From positions 1 through 15,671 of the forward strand of contig JAGLDN010000050.1 in the NCBI GenBank assembly GCA_023145575.1: 15,671 nt of DNA. Reading direction: 5' to 3'. The notes under the pieces are model-generated. The model saw only the letters and a program-made list of their open reading frames with translations. It was not told the origin of the DNA and did no database searches. The DNA comes from Psychromonas sp. (GTDB lineage: Bacteria > Pseudomonadota > Gammaproteobacteria > Enterobacterales > Psychromonadaceae). A program made the position numbers and the translations under genes. Of this stretch, positions 6,093 to 14,353 are shown piece by piece. Numbering within the stretch: the first letter of the stretch is position 1; the number at the start of each line of letters is the position of its first letter.

Positions 6093-7538
6093 ATGTTCAA
6101 TACATTGCCACGACTCTCAATAATATTCCTTCTTTTTTTTACTTTGCCAAATGCTAATGCCTCCACATCACTTCCCGATATTGGAATAGCTGGCGCTGGG
6201 GAATTAACGATTGCAAAAGAGAAACAATATGGTTGGGCTTTTAATTTGATGGCTAACCAATCCTTACCTATTATTAGAGATCCCATTTTGAACCTATACA
6301 TTCGCACAATTGGACAACAAATTGTGCGACATGCAGATTCAGTTCGCATGCCATTTCATTTCTTATTAATTCAGGATAATGAAATCAATGCAGCAGCATT
6401 TTTAGGTGGTAATATAAAAGTAAATACAGGTTTATTTTTATACGCAAATGATGAAAGTGAATTAGCAGCTGTGCTCTCACATGAAGTGGCGCATATAACT
6501 CAGCGACATCTCGCACGTTTTCTTGAAAAGCAATCATTTAATAACCCCGCAACAATTGCAGCGATGGCAGGATCTATTTTATTAGCATTAGTAGCGCCAG
6601 CCGCAGGCATGGCCGCTCTGACGTCAACCATGGCGCTTTCTGCGCAGTCTAACATTAACTATACCCGACAAAATGAGTATGAAGCAGACAGAATTGGTAT
6701 TCGCACACTTTACAAAGCTGGGTTTGATCCTTATGATATGGCTAATTTCTTTGAAAAACTCGCAGAAAAGTATCAATATTCATCTAGCCCTCCTCAAATG
6801 CTTTCAACGCATCCCCTGACAGCAACACGAATAGCAGAAGCAAGATTACGAGCTTCACAATTCAAAAAACGCAAGGTGCCAATGCATCTTGCTTTTCAAT
6901 TGAGTAAAGCGCGAATTACTGTCAGGTTTAATTCGATCACAAGTACTGCAGCAATTAATTTATATACGAGTATATTGAAACGTAAAAACTATGCCTCAAG
7001 GCAAGCAGCTGAATATGGCCTTGCACTTGCCTATTTTAAAGATCGAAAATTTCAAAAAGCGAACAAAATAATACTCACTTTACTCAAAAAATCACCGAGA
7101 AATATTTTTTATATTGATCTGTTTTCAGATACATCACTTGCACTTGGAAAACAGAAAAATTTAATTAAATTACTCACTATGTTTTATGATCAAGATAGAA
7201 AAAATAAAGTTATCACGTTAAATCTTATCGCTGCTTTAAAGTCAGATAAACAATATAAACAAGAAGAAAAGATAATAGCGCGTTTTATTCGCGACTATCC
7301 AGATAATATGTTAGGAAGGATCCTTGCCATTGAGGTTTACCGAAAACTTAACAACCGCGCGAAAGAGCATGAAAACAAAGCCGAATTACTTGCCTTAAAA
7401 GGTTTATTTAAAAACGCTGCGCAAGAGATGAGTACGGCATTAATTTACTCCAATAAAAAATTAAATAAGGCGCGTTACGGTGCAAAGATTGAAGTGTATC
7501 GACAAGATGATATGCGCTTGGAGGCTTTACAAAAATGA
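6093..7538 (+). CDS. bepA: beta-barrel assembly-enhancing protease BepA, M48 metalloprotease with TPRs
   Basis: Periplasmic zinc metalloprotease that promotes maturation of LptD and degrades stalled outer-membrane proteins, working with the BAM complex. The 481 residues compare with 487 in E. coli. The signal peptide spans 1-23, with likely cleavage after ANA. The zinc site is HEVAH at 130-134, with the third ligand Glu195 in NEYEAD. The regulatory switch histidine corresponds to His240 in STHPLT, and its spacing to Glu195 equals that in E. coli BepA (246 and 201). A TPR-rich C-terminal half follows from about 280. AAAGG lies 8 bases before the ATG. Divergence from perM is the conserved arrangement, here pushed apart by insertions. 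BamB in the same window belongs to the machine BepA serves. Confidence 0.95.
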   Translation: MFNTLPRLSIIFLLFFTLPNANASTSLPDIGIAGAGELTIAKEKQYGWAFNLMANQSLPIIRDPILNLYIRTIGQQIVRHADSVRMPFHFLLIQDNEINAAAFLGGNIKVNTGLFLYANDESELAAVLSHEVAHITQRHLARFLEKQSFNNPATIAAMAGSILLALVAPAAGMAALTSTMALSAQSNINYTRQNEYEADRIGIRTLYKAGFDPYDMANFFEKLAEKYQYSSSPPQMLSTHPLTATRIAEARLRASQFKKRKVPMHLAFQLSKARITVRFNSITSTAAINLYTSILKRKNYASRQAAEYGLALAYFKDRKFQKANKIILTLLKKSPRNIFYIDLFSDTSLALGKQKNLIKLLTMFYDQDRKNKVITLNLIAALKSDKQYKQEEKIIARFIRDYPDNMLGRILAIEVYRKLNNRAKEHENKAELLALKGLFKNAAQEMSTALIYSNKKLNKARYGAKIEVYRQDDMRLEALQK

Positions 7539-7591
7539 TTGGTCGCAATAACATACAATTTTTGCAATTAAATTGGATTGTACAACTTAAA

Positions 7592-7667
7592 TGGTGGAGC
7601 TATGCGGGATTGAACCGCAGACCTCTTCACTGCCAGCGAAGCGCTCTCCCAACTGAGCTATAGCCCC
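7592..7667 (-). tRNA. tRNA-Ala, anticodon GGC
   Basis: Read on the minus strand the 76 bases fold as a standard cloverleaf: acceptor GGGGCTA/TAGCTCC, D arm GCTCAGTTGGGAGAGC, anticodon stem CTTCG/TGAAG with loop CTGGCAG (anticodon GGC), T arm TGCGGTTCAATCCCGCA, and an encoded CCA at 7592-7594. The G3:U70 wobble pair, the identity element for alanyl-tRNA synthetase, is present. It decodes GCC and GCU. It converges on bepA with a 53-base gap. Upstream sequence (7668-7710) is AT-rich with a possible TAAATA box, but no strong promoter stands out. Confidence 0.97.
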
Positions 7668-7783
7668 TTAATACCAATATTTAAATCCACTATTTTTCGG
7701 CAAAGACTTTATAAAAATAATAAGTATTAAAAATTAAAGCCTTTAGTACATTCTGCCGATTGAAACACCGGAAAACTTGCTAG

Positions 7784-7931
7784 TATACCCATTTAGTTTA
7801 CGGACATGATTTTATTTTTGTTGCCATCGAATGTCAATCAAAATAATGCCAAAAACCGTGTTAATTTGAATTTTATCGCTTATTTAAACACTACACTCAT
7901 CTGTCTGCGAATGCAAAGTATCATGCAGATA
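7784..7931. repeat. possible diverged family B element
   Basis: The left edge is TATACCCATTTAGTTTACG at 7784. The right edge, read on the minus strand from 7931, is TATCTGCATGATACTTTGCAT, like the family B variant end at 13634. The interior matches nothing else here. It lies in the 287-base gap between the tRNA gene and the 3' end of the ligase gene. Confidence 0.3.
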
Positions 7932-7954
7932 CATCATGGTTGAATTCTAGAGCA

Positions 7955-8779
7955 TTAAATATCACTTCTAATACGAAGGAAACTAGCAAAACGTGGCACA
8001 CCATTTTTAGTTTTTCCTATATATTGAAAACTAATAGTATCACCTATTTTAGGAGGGTTTGCGCGCTCTTTATCACTAAAGCCAGTACCAATTTTGAAAA
8101 TGATATTATCATCTGTTTTCACTTCTAATGATCCCATCATCCCTAAATACTTTCCTTTACCTGCAATATGCGCAACGACAACGGCTTCTGCACCATCATA
8201 ACGTTTTAGTTTCATTAAATTTTGACTACGTTTAACCTGATAATAAGCATCAATATGATGCAACATCAGCCCTTCTCCACCTAACTTAATTATTTCATTT
8301 AATTTTAACTGAAGCGCTTGATGTGTCGCTATTTTTTCTTGTTTGATTATTTTTATATAATGCGAATCACTCTCATCAATCAAGCGTTGCATCGTAATTA
8401 AACGTTCAGTAAAGTTTTTGGGTGAACTTGGCAAATCAAAAATCATAAAGGTGATCTGTTTCCACGCTTGTTTTGTACCATTTTTGGTGCGAACAATACC
8501 AGAAACCAATTCAAATTTGTTTCTGCCGAGCCATAATTCACCGTCAAATGGCGCAGTCGGAAAACCTTTGGTAAACCATTTCGGCGCTTGAAATTGATTG
8601 CCTTTTCGAGAGAACAGATGCTTACCATCCCAATAAGCGCGGACACCGTCAAGTTTTTCGCTTACCCAATAGTTATCAATTATAATATCATCACGAAAGG
8701 TAGTTGCCAATTGAATAGGTGGCAAGGCTGCATATAATAATGGAGAACATAGCAATAAAAAAAGGAAAATAAATCGCAT
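7955..8779 (-). CDS. ligE: secreted ATP-dependent DNA ligase, LigE type
   Basis: Minimal ATP-dependent ligase that seals nicks through a lysine-AMP intermediate; the Lig E family carries a leader peptide and is thought to act in the periplasm or outside the cell. This start gives 274 residues. A signal peptide occupies 1-17 (MRFIFLFLLLCSPLLYA). Motif I is EKLDGVR with nucleophile Lys42, motif III FDGELW is at 78-83, motif IV GGEGLMLH at 167-174, and motif V LMKLKRY at 188-194. A small OB domain completes it, with no extra DNA-binding domains. A start 18 codons upstream (8833) is rejected because it would hide the signal peptide and lies in repeat DNA; GAGG at 8788-8791 serves the ATG at 8779. 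The main housekeeping ligase would be NAD-dependent LigA elsewhere. Confidence 0.9.
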   Translation of the reverse strand: MRFIFLFLLLCSPLLYAALPPIQLATTFRDDIIIDNYWVSEKLDGVRAYWDGKHLFSRKGNQFQAPKWFTKGFPTAPFDGELWLGRNKFELVSGIVRTKNGTKQAWKQITFMIFDLPSSPKNFTERLITMQRLIDESDSHYIKIIKQEKIATHQALQLKLNEIIKLGGEGLMLHHIDAYYQVKRSQNLMKLKRYDGAEAVVVAHIAGKGKYLGMMGSLEVKTDDNIIFKIGTGFSDKERANPPKIGDTISFQYIGKTKNGVPRFASFLRIRSDI

Positions 8780-8787
8780 AAAATGTA

Positions 8788-8791
8788 CCTC
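8788..8791 (-). promoter_or_regulatory. ribosome binding site deciding the ligE start
   Basis: GAGG on the minus strand lies 8 bases before the ATG at 8779, placing the hydrophobic signal peptide at the N-terminus of the product. Confidence 0.6.
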
Positions 8792-8815
8792 GTGATCCAA
8801 CAAATTAAAGTCGTT

Positions 8816-8849
8816 TATTACCATGTAACGCAAAGATGCAACATTACAG
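8816..8849 (+). repeat. single family B-like end between ligE and pmbA
   Basis: TTACCATGTAACGCAAAGAT followed by GCAACATTACAG resembles the family B end (TACCCATGTAACGTAAAAGTG ... TTCAG) with a few changes. No partner end is found nearby, so it is a relic or a chance match. Confidence 0.35.
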
Positions 8850-8902
8850 CGATAAATTATCTGCCCACATCAACCATAAAATTTAAACGTATAACGATGC
8901 GA

Positions 8903-10228
8903 TTAATCACCTGCGATCTTCATTTTTTTAATCCAAATTGAACCTGTTTTTATACTACTTCTTGGATCTATATCATTGCCAATGGCGACGATATCCATAA
9001 ACATTTCTTTGAGGTTTCCAGCAATGGTTATCTCGTGAACTGGATAAGAAATGATGCCGTTTTCAATCCAGAAACCTGACGCACCTCGTGAATAATCACC
9101 TGTGACCATATTAATACCCTGCCCCATTAATTCGGTAACAAATAGTCCAGTGCCCATTTCTTTCAATAAACTGGCTAAATTAAGTCCCCCTGTTTTTATA
9201 AACCAGTTATATATACCCCCAGCGTGACCCGTGCTTCTCATCTGCAATTTTTTAGCTGCATAACTATCTAATAGATAGGTTTGTAAAACACCATTTTCAA
9301 TAATGGTGCGGTCAATAGTTTTTGCACCTTCTGCATCGTAAGGCAAGGATGCTAGACCTTTGTGAATATGTGGTTTTTCTGTTATTTCTAGCCAATCTGG
9401 GAAGATTTTCTTTTCTAAACTATCAAGCAAAAAACTTGATTTTTTATAAAGATTTACGCCGCTTATTGCACCAACCAATGCACTGAATAATCCTTTTGCC
9501 ATTTGAGGGCTAAAAATAACAGGCGATTGCTGTGTTTTAATTTTTATTGCACCGAGTTTATCCAATGTACGTTTTACTGCATCTTGTGCTACCCATTTTG
9601 GGGACAAAAGATCATCCATCGCTCGTCCAAGAGTATAACTGTAATTACTTTGTAACTCATCGCCTTTTTGAGCGATTAATGAGCAAGTTAATCCATGACT
9701 AGAGCTTGCATAACTTTCTAAAAATCCATGGCTGTTACCATAAACATGTAAAGTTGAATGGCTATTTAGCATTGCGCCATCGGAATTAACAATACGATCA
9801 TCTATTTGTAGTGCAATGTCTTCACATTCCTTAGCTATTTCAAGAAACTGCACTGTTGTTTTATCACATGGAAAATAAAGCGATAAATCAAGTGGGTGAG
9901 TTTCTAAATAACGTGAATCAATCAGACCCGTATATTTATCTTCACAGGTATATTTTGCAATATCAATAGCAGCTTCTACTGTTGATTGAACCGCTTCTTT
10001 GTTTAAATCAGTCGTAGATGCACTGCCTTTACACTGACCAACATACACGCTAATCCCCATGCCGTGATCAAGGTTGAATTCAATATTTTCAACTTCACCT
10101 AGTCGTGTACTTACTGATATCCCTGATGTTTTATTCAAAGAAACTCTAGCCTGATCTGCCCCAAGTTTTTTCGCTAAATCAAGGGCCTCACTTACTGCAT
10201 TTTCAAGGTTAATTTTATGTTCAATCAT
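8903..10228 (-). CDS. pmbA: PmbA/TldE, subunit of the TldD/TldE peptidase
   Basis: Partner of TldD in the cytoplasmic TldD/E metallopeptidase, which in E. coli trims microcin B17 precursor and degrades unfolded peptides such as CcdA. This start gives 441 residues (E. coli PmbA 450). The conserved C-terminal half is clear: STGHAGG (332-338), VTELMGQGINMVTGDYSRGA (starting at 364), GFWIENG (385-391) and EITIAGNL (399-406). There is no HExxH zinc motif, as expected because TldD carries it. The reading frame can be extended two codons to a TTG at 10234; the ATG at 10228 is preferred, though the only ribosome-like site (CGGA) is weak. The gene is divergent from darP, the order found in E. coli. 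Confidence 0.94.
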   Translation of the reverse strand: MIEHKINLENAVSEALDLAKKLGADQARVSLNKTSGISVSTRLGEVENIEFNLDHGMGISVYVGQCKGSASTTDLNKEAVQSTVEAAIDIAKYTCEDKYTGLIDSRYLETHPLDLSLYFPCDKTTVQFLEIAKECEDIALQIDDRIVNSDGAMLNSHSTLHVYGNSHGFLESYASSSHGLTCSLIAQKGDELQSNYSYTLGRAMDDLLSPKWVAQDAVKRTLDKLGAIKIKTQQSPVIFSPQMAKGLFSALVGAISGVNLYKKSSFLLDSLEKKIFPDWLEITEKPHIHKGLASLPYDAEGAKTIDRTIIENGVLQTYLLDSYAAKKLQMRSTGHAGGIYNWFIKTGGLNLASLLKEMGTGLFVTELMGQGINMVTGDYSRGASGFWIENGIISYPVHEITIAGNLKEMFMDIVAIGNDIDPRSSIKTGSIWIKKMKIAGD

Positions 10229-10271
10229 AATCAAAAATTCCGTCTGAGTAAAAAAAAATAATTAGATGCGT

Positions 10272-10277
10272 TATACT
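10272..10277 (+). promoter_or_regulatory. candidate -10 box for darP
   Basis: TATACT, preceded by GCGT, in the pmbA-darP divergent gap, 30 bases before the chosen darP start. The -35 region (about 10249-10254) is only an A-run, so the promoter is tentative. Confidence 0.3.
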
Positions 10278-10307
10278 ACGCACAATAAAGTAATTAGAGC
10301 AAAAATA

Positions 10308-10814
10308 ATGAATAAAAAAGTCGAAACAATTAGCCAAGATGAGATCAGTAAATCACAAATAAAACGAGATGCACAAGCATTAAAATATATTGGTCTTAAA
10401 TTGATTGAATTAAACAAAAAACAGCTTGCTAAAATACCGGGCAGTGATCTTCTTTTTCATGCCATTGAAGTAGCACATAAAATTAGAAATAAACATGAAG
10501 CATTACGCCGACAAATTCAATATATAGGCAAAGTATTACGTACTGAAGATATTGATGCAATTCGTTTAATGCTTGATAAGTTAAATAATAAACATCAACA
10601 ATTAACACATGCCACGCAGCAATTAAAATTATTACGCGATGCATTAATAGACCAAGGTGATCCTAAAATCAATGCGTTGCTAAACACATTTCCATGCCTT
10701 GACCGACAAAAACTACGTCAATTAGTACGTCAAGCAAATAAAGAAAAGAAAGCAGAAAAACCCGCAAAAGCAGCTAACGACCTATTGCTTTATCTTAAAC
10801 CTATTTGCCTATAA
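10308..10814 (+). CDS. darP: ribosome biogenesis factor DarP (YjgA, DUF615)
   Basis: Associates with late 50S assembly intermediates and helps mature the peptidyl-transferase region. This start gives 168 residues (E. coli 183). Family blocks are KSQIKRDAQALK near the start, IELNKKQLAKIPG, RRQIQYIGKVLR, and DALIDQGDPKINALLN followed by CLDRQKLRQLVRQANKEK. A basic, helical composition fits an RNA-binding protein. An in-frame ATG at 10266 would add 14 residues (MRYTTHN...), but it overlaps the candidate -10 box and lacks a ribosome site, while the ATG at 10308 follows TTAGAG and begins MNKK. The acidic N-terminal leader of the E. coli protein is shortened. Confidence 0.9.
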   Translation: MNKKVETISQDEISKSQIKRDAQALKYIGLKLIELNKKQLAKIPGSDLLFHAIEVAHKIRNKHEALRRQIQYIGKVLRTEDIDAIRLMLDKLNNKHQQLTHATQQLKLLRDALIDQGDPKINALLNTFPCLDRQKLRQLVRQANKEKKAEKPAKAANDLLLYLKPICL

Positions 10815-11065
10815 TTAAACATAAGTAATAACATTCCGATAATTAACCTCCATATTTGTCCTACTACGATAACATAGCGCATCACCCTTTTTTGATGTTA
10901 ACAAAAACGATTCCAGGCGACACGTCATTTGTCACCAATATTCTAGTCGCTCTTGAAACAACGGTATGCTATTTCAATCTGCCTAATTTCATTTGAAATG
11001 ATGGAAAAATATATCCTAGGATCATCAAGGTAACGATTATGCACTTGGTTGTTAAATTTGCCCAA
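10815..11065. other. gene-free stretch after darP
   Basis: No coding frame is recognised. GCATCA-CCCTTTTT-TGATG at about 10879-10898 is a weak hairpin that might end darP transcription, but its T-run is in the loop rather than after the stem. TCATTT-G-AAATGA near 10988 is a short palindrome. Confidence 0.35.
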
Positions 11066-11143
11066 TATACCCATGTGACGTAAAGGTACAAATTCAGCAC
11101 TATTTGCCTTGCTTACTTTGTATTTTGAAGTATCATGGATATA
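11066..11143 (+). mobile_element. family B element, short copy 2
   Basis: The left end TATACCCATGTGACGTAAAG (11066) and the reverse complement of the right end, TATATCCATGATACTTCAAA (from 11143), are inverted. Both continue into similar sub-terminal sequence (TTCAGCA, TAAGCAAGG). At 78 bp it is little more than two ends joined. It abuts the family A copy that starts at 11142, sharing the TATA at the junction. Confidence 0.65.
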
Positions 11144-11545
11144 TAATCGTTATTATTCAATGTATAAAATATAGCAAGCGTGAGGAAAGCCCATCTTAGA
11201 CGCAAAGCCTCCGATATAATTTGTTCCATCGATACCTATCGACTTTTTGGTACACCTTGAAAAACGTTGATGAAGTTTGCCTCACGTTGGCTGACACCTC
11301 GAAAACTAATAAGCTCTAAATGACTTTTTTCATTTAAACACCAACAAATTAATTAACGTAGTTAATTTATCAAAGACAGCTTGGTTGTATTTGATAAGGA
11401 CTAACCATTAAAGTTTCAATATCTTTTTATTTAAACTACCAGCAAACGATTAGCTTCGCAAATTGTTGAGACGTCATCAAACTGCGTCTTGCCATAGTGT
11501 TCGACCTATAGACTAAATAAAGCACCTTGATTGGTATCGGGTATA
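11142..11545 (-). mobile_element. family A element, uninterrupted copy
   Basis: It runs opposite to the copy at 5276-5924 and matches it along most of its length. The end at 11545 reads TATACCCGATACCAATCAAG on the minus strand; the end at 11142 is more worn (TATAATCGTTATTATTCAA). Shared internal blocks on the minus strand are GCAAGACGCAG, GGTAGTTTAAATAAA, GATATTGAAACTTTAATGG, the TTAATTAACTACGTTAATT hairpin and GAGGCAAAC. This copy shows what family A looks like without the B insertion. Its counterpart of the tiny ORF (ATG at 11333, minus) stops after five codons. Confidence 0.75.
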
Positions 11546-11968
11546 AGCAAATTGGCGCGCCACAGATTTTGTGTCTCTTGGATAGACTAAACTTATGGCG
11601 CTTAAGTCAAGTGAGGGATGTATAACTATTACATGTGATGTCATTAGTATAGAAATTATTACTAATATCTGAGGATCGTATGTTGTTGTAGATACAAATG
11701 GACCTATTGAAAGCATTCTTGAGTGAGGCAATAAGTCTTTATTACCTGCTATTTGGGCGAATTACACCCCCCCCCCCAATTTTATGCCTAAACTCTGGCG
11801 AAAATATCTAAAGTATCAAAGTATGGTTGTTTTAGGCTAATGATCACCGAGTGGTGCAAATGTATACAGTACGATTTTCGCAATGACGTGACACGTATTG
11901 ATAACTCTTTAACTCGAAAAGAAACCACCTCTTTATGACTGAGTTGTTTTCATAGATCATGTTAAAGC
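11546..11968. other. unexplained gene-free stretch, possible decayed gene
   Basis: Base composition is a little less AT-rich than the repeats. Several short frames (for example from 11595 plus) are broken by stops and by a run of about 11 C (11767-11777). No protein family is recognised with confidence. The gene usually found just upstream of hisS, ispG, would be expected here, but none of its motifs is visible. Confidence 0.3.
11767..11777 (+). repeat. homopolymer run of about 11 C
   Basis: The only long G/C homopolymer in an AT-rich window. Such runs slip during replication and sequencing, so the exact length is uncertain. No intact gene surrounds it. Confidence 0.7.
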
Positions 11969-12009
11969 TATACCCATGTATTCTTGCACCTTTACGTCAC
12001 ATGAGTATA
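11969..12009 (+). mobile_element. family B element, 41-bp copy 3
   Basis: TATACCCATG at 11969 is the inverted match of CATGAGTATA ending at 12009. The right half (CCTTTACGTCACATG) is a clear family B end in reverse. It lies about 75 bases upstream of the hisS start. A small hairpin CGGTAT/ATACCG follows at about 12043-12060, just before the hisS ribosome site. Confidence 0.65.
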
Positions 12010-12085
12010 ATAGCAATTTCTGCCTTACATGAACTAATTTATAGCCGGTATGGGTATATACCGCAAAAACTGATCGGAAACTAAC

Positions 12086-13369
12086 GTGATTAAAAAAATT
12101 CAAGCTATTCGGGGAATGAATGATACATTGCCTTCACAAACAGCTATTTGGCAAAAATTAGAGTCATTATTAAGGCAGGTAGTCTCAAGCTACGGGTACA
12201 GTGAAATTAGAATGCCGATTGTTGAGAGAACCGAACTGTTTAAACGTGCAATTGGTGAAGTGACAGATGTTGTTGAAAAAGAAATGTATACCTTTATTGA
12301 CAGAAATGGAGAGAGTTTAACGCTTCGTCCTGAAGGTACTGCCTCATGTGTCAGAGCAGGTAATGAACATGGTTTATTATATAATCAAGAGCGCAGAATG
12401 TGGTATTGTGGCGCAATGTTCAGGCATGAACGCCCACAAAAAGGTCGATACCGTCAATTTCATCAGTTTGGTATCGAAACGTTTGGTATTGCAACGCCTG
12501 ACATTGATGCAGAAATCATTTTGCTTTCTGCGCGTTTATGGAAGTTGCTCGGTATTGAAGAGCGTGTTGAACTGCATATTAATTCACTCGGTTCCAATGC
12601 TACGCGCGAAGTGTATAAAGATGCTTTATCTAAATTTTTAATGCAACACGAAAGTGTATTAGACGATGATAGCAAACGTCGCATGCTGACAAACCCTTTG
12701 CGCGTTCTGGATAGTAAAAATCCTGCTGTTCAAGCAGTATTAGTGAATGCGCCGAAATTATCAGCATATTATGACCAACCATCGATTGAACATTTTGAGC
12801 AGTTACAAACATACTTGCAAGCCTCTGGTGTTAAGTTTATTGTAAATGAAGGGCTTGTACGTGGTCTTGATTATTATAACCGTACTGTTTTTGAATGGGT
12901 TACCACAAGCCTTGGATCTCAAGGGACAATTTGTGCTGGTGGGCGTTATGATGGTCTTGTTGAACAACTTGGAGGAAAAGCAACACCTGCAGTTGGCTTT
13001 GCGATGGGCCTTGAACGTATCGTTTTGATCCTTGATGCCTTAACGCTTAGCTCGGATATAAAATCTGATGTCGATATTTATACTGTTTTAGTGGGTGATA
13101 AAACAGAGTTGGCAGGTTTTAAAATGGCAGAACTTATTCGAAGTGAACTTCCTCAATTAAAAGTAATGCATCACTGTGGCGCTGGTAACTTCAAAAAACA
13201 AATGAAACGCGCGGATAAAAGTGGCGCCAGGCTCGCTTTGATTATTGCAGGCAGTGAACTTGAAGATGGTACCGTCACGATCAAGGACTTAGAAGGTAAA
13301 ACACAGCAGAAAACCATCATGATGGAAGAGTTAATAACAGTGTTAACTCAAATTTTTTATAAAAAATGA
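12086..13369 (+). CDS. hisS: histidyl-tRNA synthetase
   Basis: Cytoplasmic class II aminoacyl-tRNA synthetase charging tRNA-His. It has 427 residues (E. coli 424). The start is GTG, with CGGAA about 7 bases upstream; the N-terminus then reads IQAIRGMND at 5-13, as in the family. Class II motif 2 is MFRHERPQKGRYRQFHQ (111-127). The histidine-specific loop LVRGLDYYNRTVFE is at 257-270, with the catalytic Arg259 at the E. coli position. Motif 3 is AVGFAMGLER (302-311), and the anticodon-binding domain runs from about 330 to the end. It heads the usual hisS-yfgM-bamB block. ispG, which precedes hisS in many relatives, is absent from the 1.27-kb upstream gap. Confidence 0.97.
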   Translation: MIKKIQAIRGMNDTLPSQTAIWQKLESLLRQVVSSYGYSEIRMPIVERTELFKRAIGEVTDVVEKEMYTFIDRNGESLTLRPEGTASCVRAGNEHGLLYNQERRMWYCGAMFRHERPQKGRYRQFHQFGIETFGIATPDIDAEIILLSARLWKLLGIEERVELHINSLGSNATREVYKDALSKFLMQHESVLDDDSKRRMLTNPLRVLDSKNPAVQAVLVNAPKLSAYYDQPSIEHFEQLQTYLQASGVKFIVNEGLVRGLDYYNRTVFEWVTTSLGSQGTICAGGRYDGLVEQLGGKATPAVGFAMGLERIVLILDALTLSSDIKSDVDIYTVLVGDKTELAGFKMAELIRSELPQLKVMHHCGAGNFKKQMKRADKSGARLALIIAGSELEDGTVTIKDLEGKTQQKTIMMEELITVLTQIFYKK

Positions 13370-13392
13370 CATTTATAACCATACTACGTCAA

Positions 13393-13634
13393 TATACTTT
13401 ATCACGTACCACTCAAGTGTAAGAGTAAGGCGTAACCTGAAAGAATATTTATTCCCGTGATGGTGGCACAGCGAAGAATTGGCATTTGAACTAGTGCTTT
13501 AACGGGCTAGGTTACTTGATCCAATTTGTTTGGTTATAAAATCTCGTCTTAGCGCGGCGATGCTTCATTTTAATGCTTCACATCTTTGCCGAATTTGCCT
13601 TGCTGATTTTGCATTTCGAAGTATCATGGGCATA
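13393..13634 (+). mobile_element. family B-like element between hisS and yfgM
   Basis: The right end, read from 13634, is TATGCCCATGATACTTCGAA followed by ATGCAAAATCAGCAAGGC, matching the variant end at 11143. The left end at 13393 (TATACTTTATCACGTAC) is more diverged. Inside are three nested inverted repeats: GTAACCT/AGGTTAC (13432-13438, 13509-13515), CCCGT/ACGGG (13454-13458, 13502-13506) and GCAC/GTGC (13466-13469, 13494-13497). hisS and yfgM are usually almost adjacent, so this is probably an insertion into the operon. It could act as a terminator or mRNA processing point. Confidence 0.55.
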
Positions 13635-13661
13635 AACTTCAATTACAAAGGACTTATATAA

Positions 13662-14339
13662 ATGGTTGATATTATCGAAGGCTACGAAACAGAAGAACAA
13701 CAAATTGATGCAATTAGACGCTTCTTGAAAAAGTATGGGGCAACTTTAATGATTAGCGCTGTTATCATTATAGCTTGTATAGGGGGCTGGCATTACTATC
13801 AAAGTGTACATAAATCCTCTTTAGAAAAAGCATCTCAAACATACTCTAATTTAATGCTAAAATTTCAAGAAAAAGGTATAAACGATGAACGTGATGAGAT
13901 GCAGAAATTCGTAAAGGATAATAAAAACAATAACTACGGTGTGCTCGTATCATTGTTATTAGCAAAAGAATTTGTTAAACAAAAAGAATATAAACAAGCA
14001 ATATCTCAGCTGATTCAACTGAAATCTTACAACAAGTACGCACCATTGGATCCAGTGATCAACTTGCGACTTGCAAAAGTTCAACTTGCGTTTGGTAAAT
14101 TTGATGATGCCATTAAAACAGTAGGACTAATTACAGCACCTTCCTTTGCCGTTAAAGCCAATCAAATAAAAGGGCTAGTTTATTTAAAAAAAGGCGATAC
14201 AGTTAAAGCTTATTATGCATTTAAACTTGCTGTTGATAAAAGTCGAGGCAATGTTGATCCCATTTTGCAAATGCAGCTGAATGATGTAACATTGCCCGCG
14301 GATAAAATGCATGATACACACTTACCTCAAACGAAATAA
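13662..14339 (+). CDS. yfgM: YfgM, membrane-anchored periplasmic TPR-like protein
   Basis: Ancillary SecYEG translocon protein that interacts with PpiD and assists periplasmic chaperones; it also affects RcsB stability in E. coli. It has 225 residues (E. coli 206). The cytoplasmic N-terminus carries the family pattern EEQQIDAIRRFLKKYG (11-26), one membrane segment spans about 27-45 (TLMISAVIIIACIGGWHYY), and the periplasmic helical repeat region includes NYGVLVSLLLAKEFV and INLRLAKVQLAFGKFDDAIKT. AAAGGA lies about 9 bases before the ATG. It is followed 14 bases later by bamB, so the two are surely cotranscribed. The C-terminal tail is slightly longer than usual. Confidence 0.92.
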   Translation: MVDIIEGYETEEQQIDAIRRFLKKYGATLMISAVIIIACIGGWHYYQSVHKSSLEKASQTYSNLMLKFQEKGINDERDEMQKFVKDNKNNNYGVLVSLLLAKEFVKQKEYKQAISQLIQLKSYNKYAPLDPVINLRLAKVQLAFGKFDDAIKTVGLITAPSFAVKANQIKGLVYLKKGDTVKAYYAFKLAVDKSRGNVDPILQMQLNDVTLPADKMHDTHLPQTK

Positions 14340-14353
14340 TATAGAGATAACAA

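Noticed and set aside
8780..8833. Longer N-terminus for the ligase starting at 8833.
   Set aside because: It would bury the signal peptide, overlaps a repeat end, and a good ribosome site supports 8779.
11655..11760. A broken frame reading VVVDTNGPIESILE ... SLLP faintly recalls the PUA-like C-terminal domain of glutamate 5-kinase (ProB).
   Set aside because: Only a few residues agree, spacing differs, and neither the kinase part nor proA is nearby; too weak to name.
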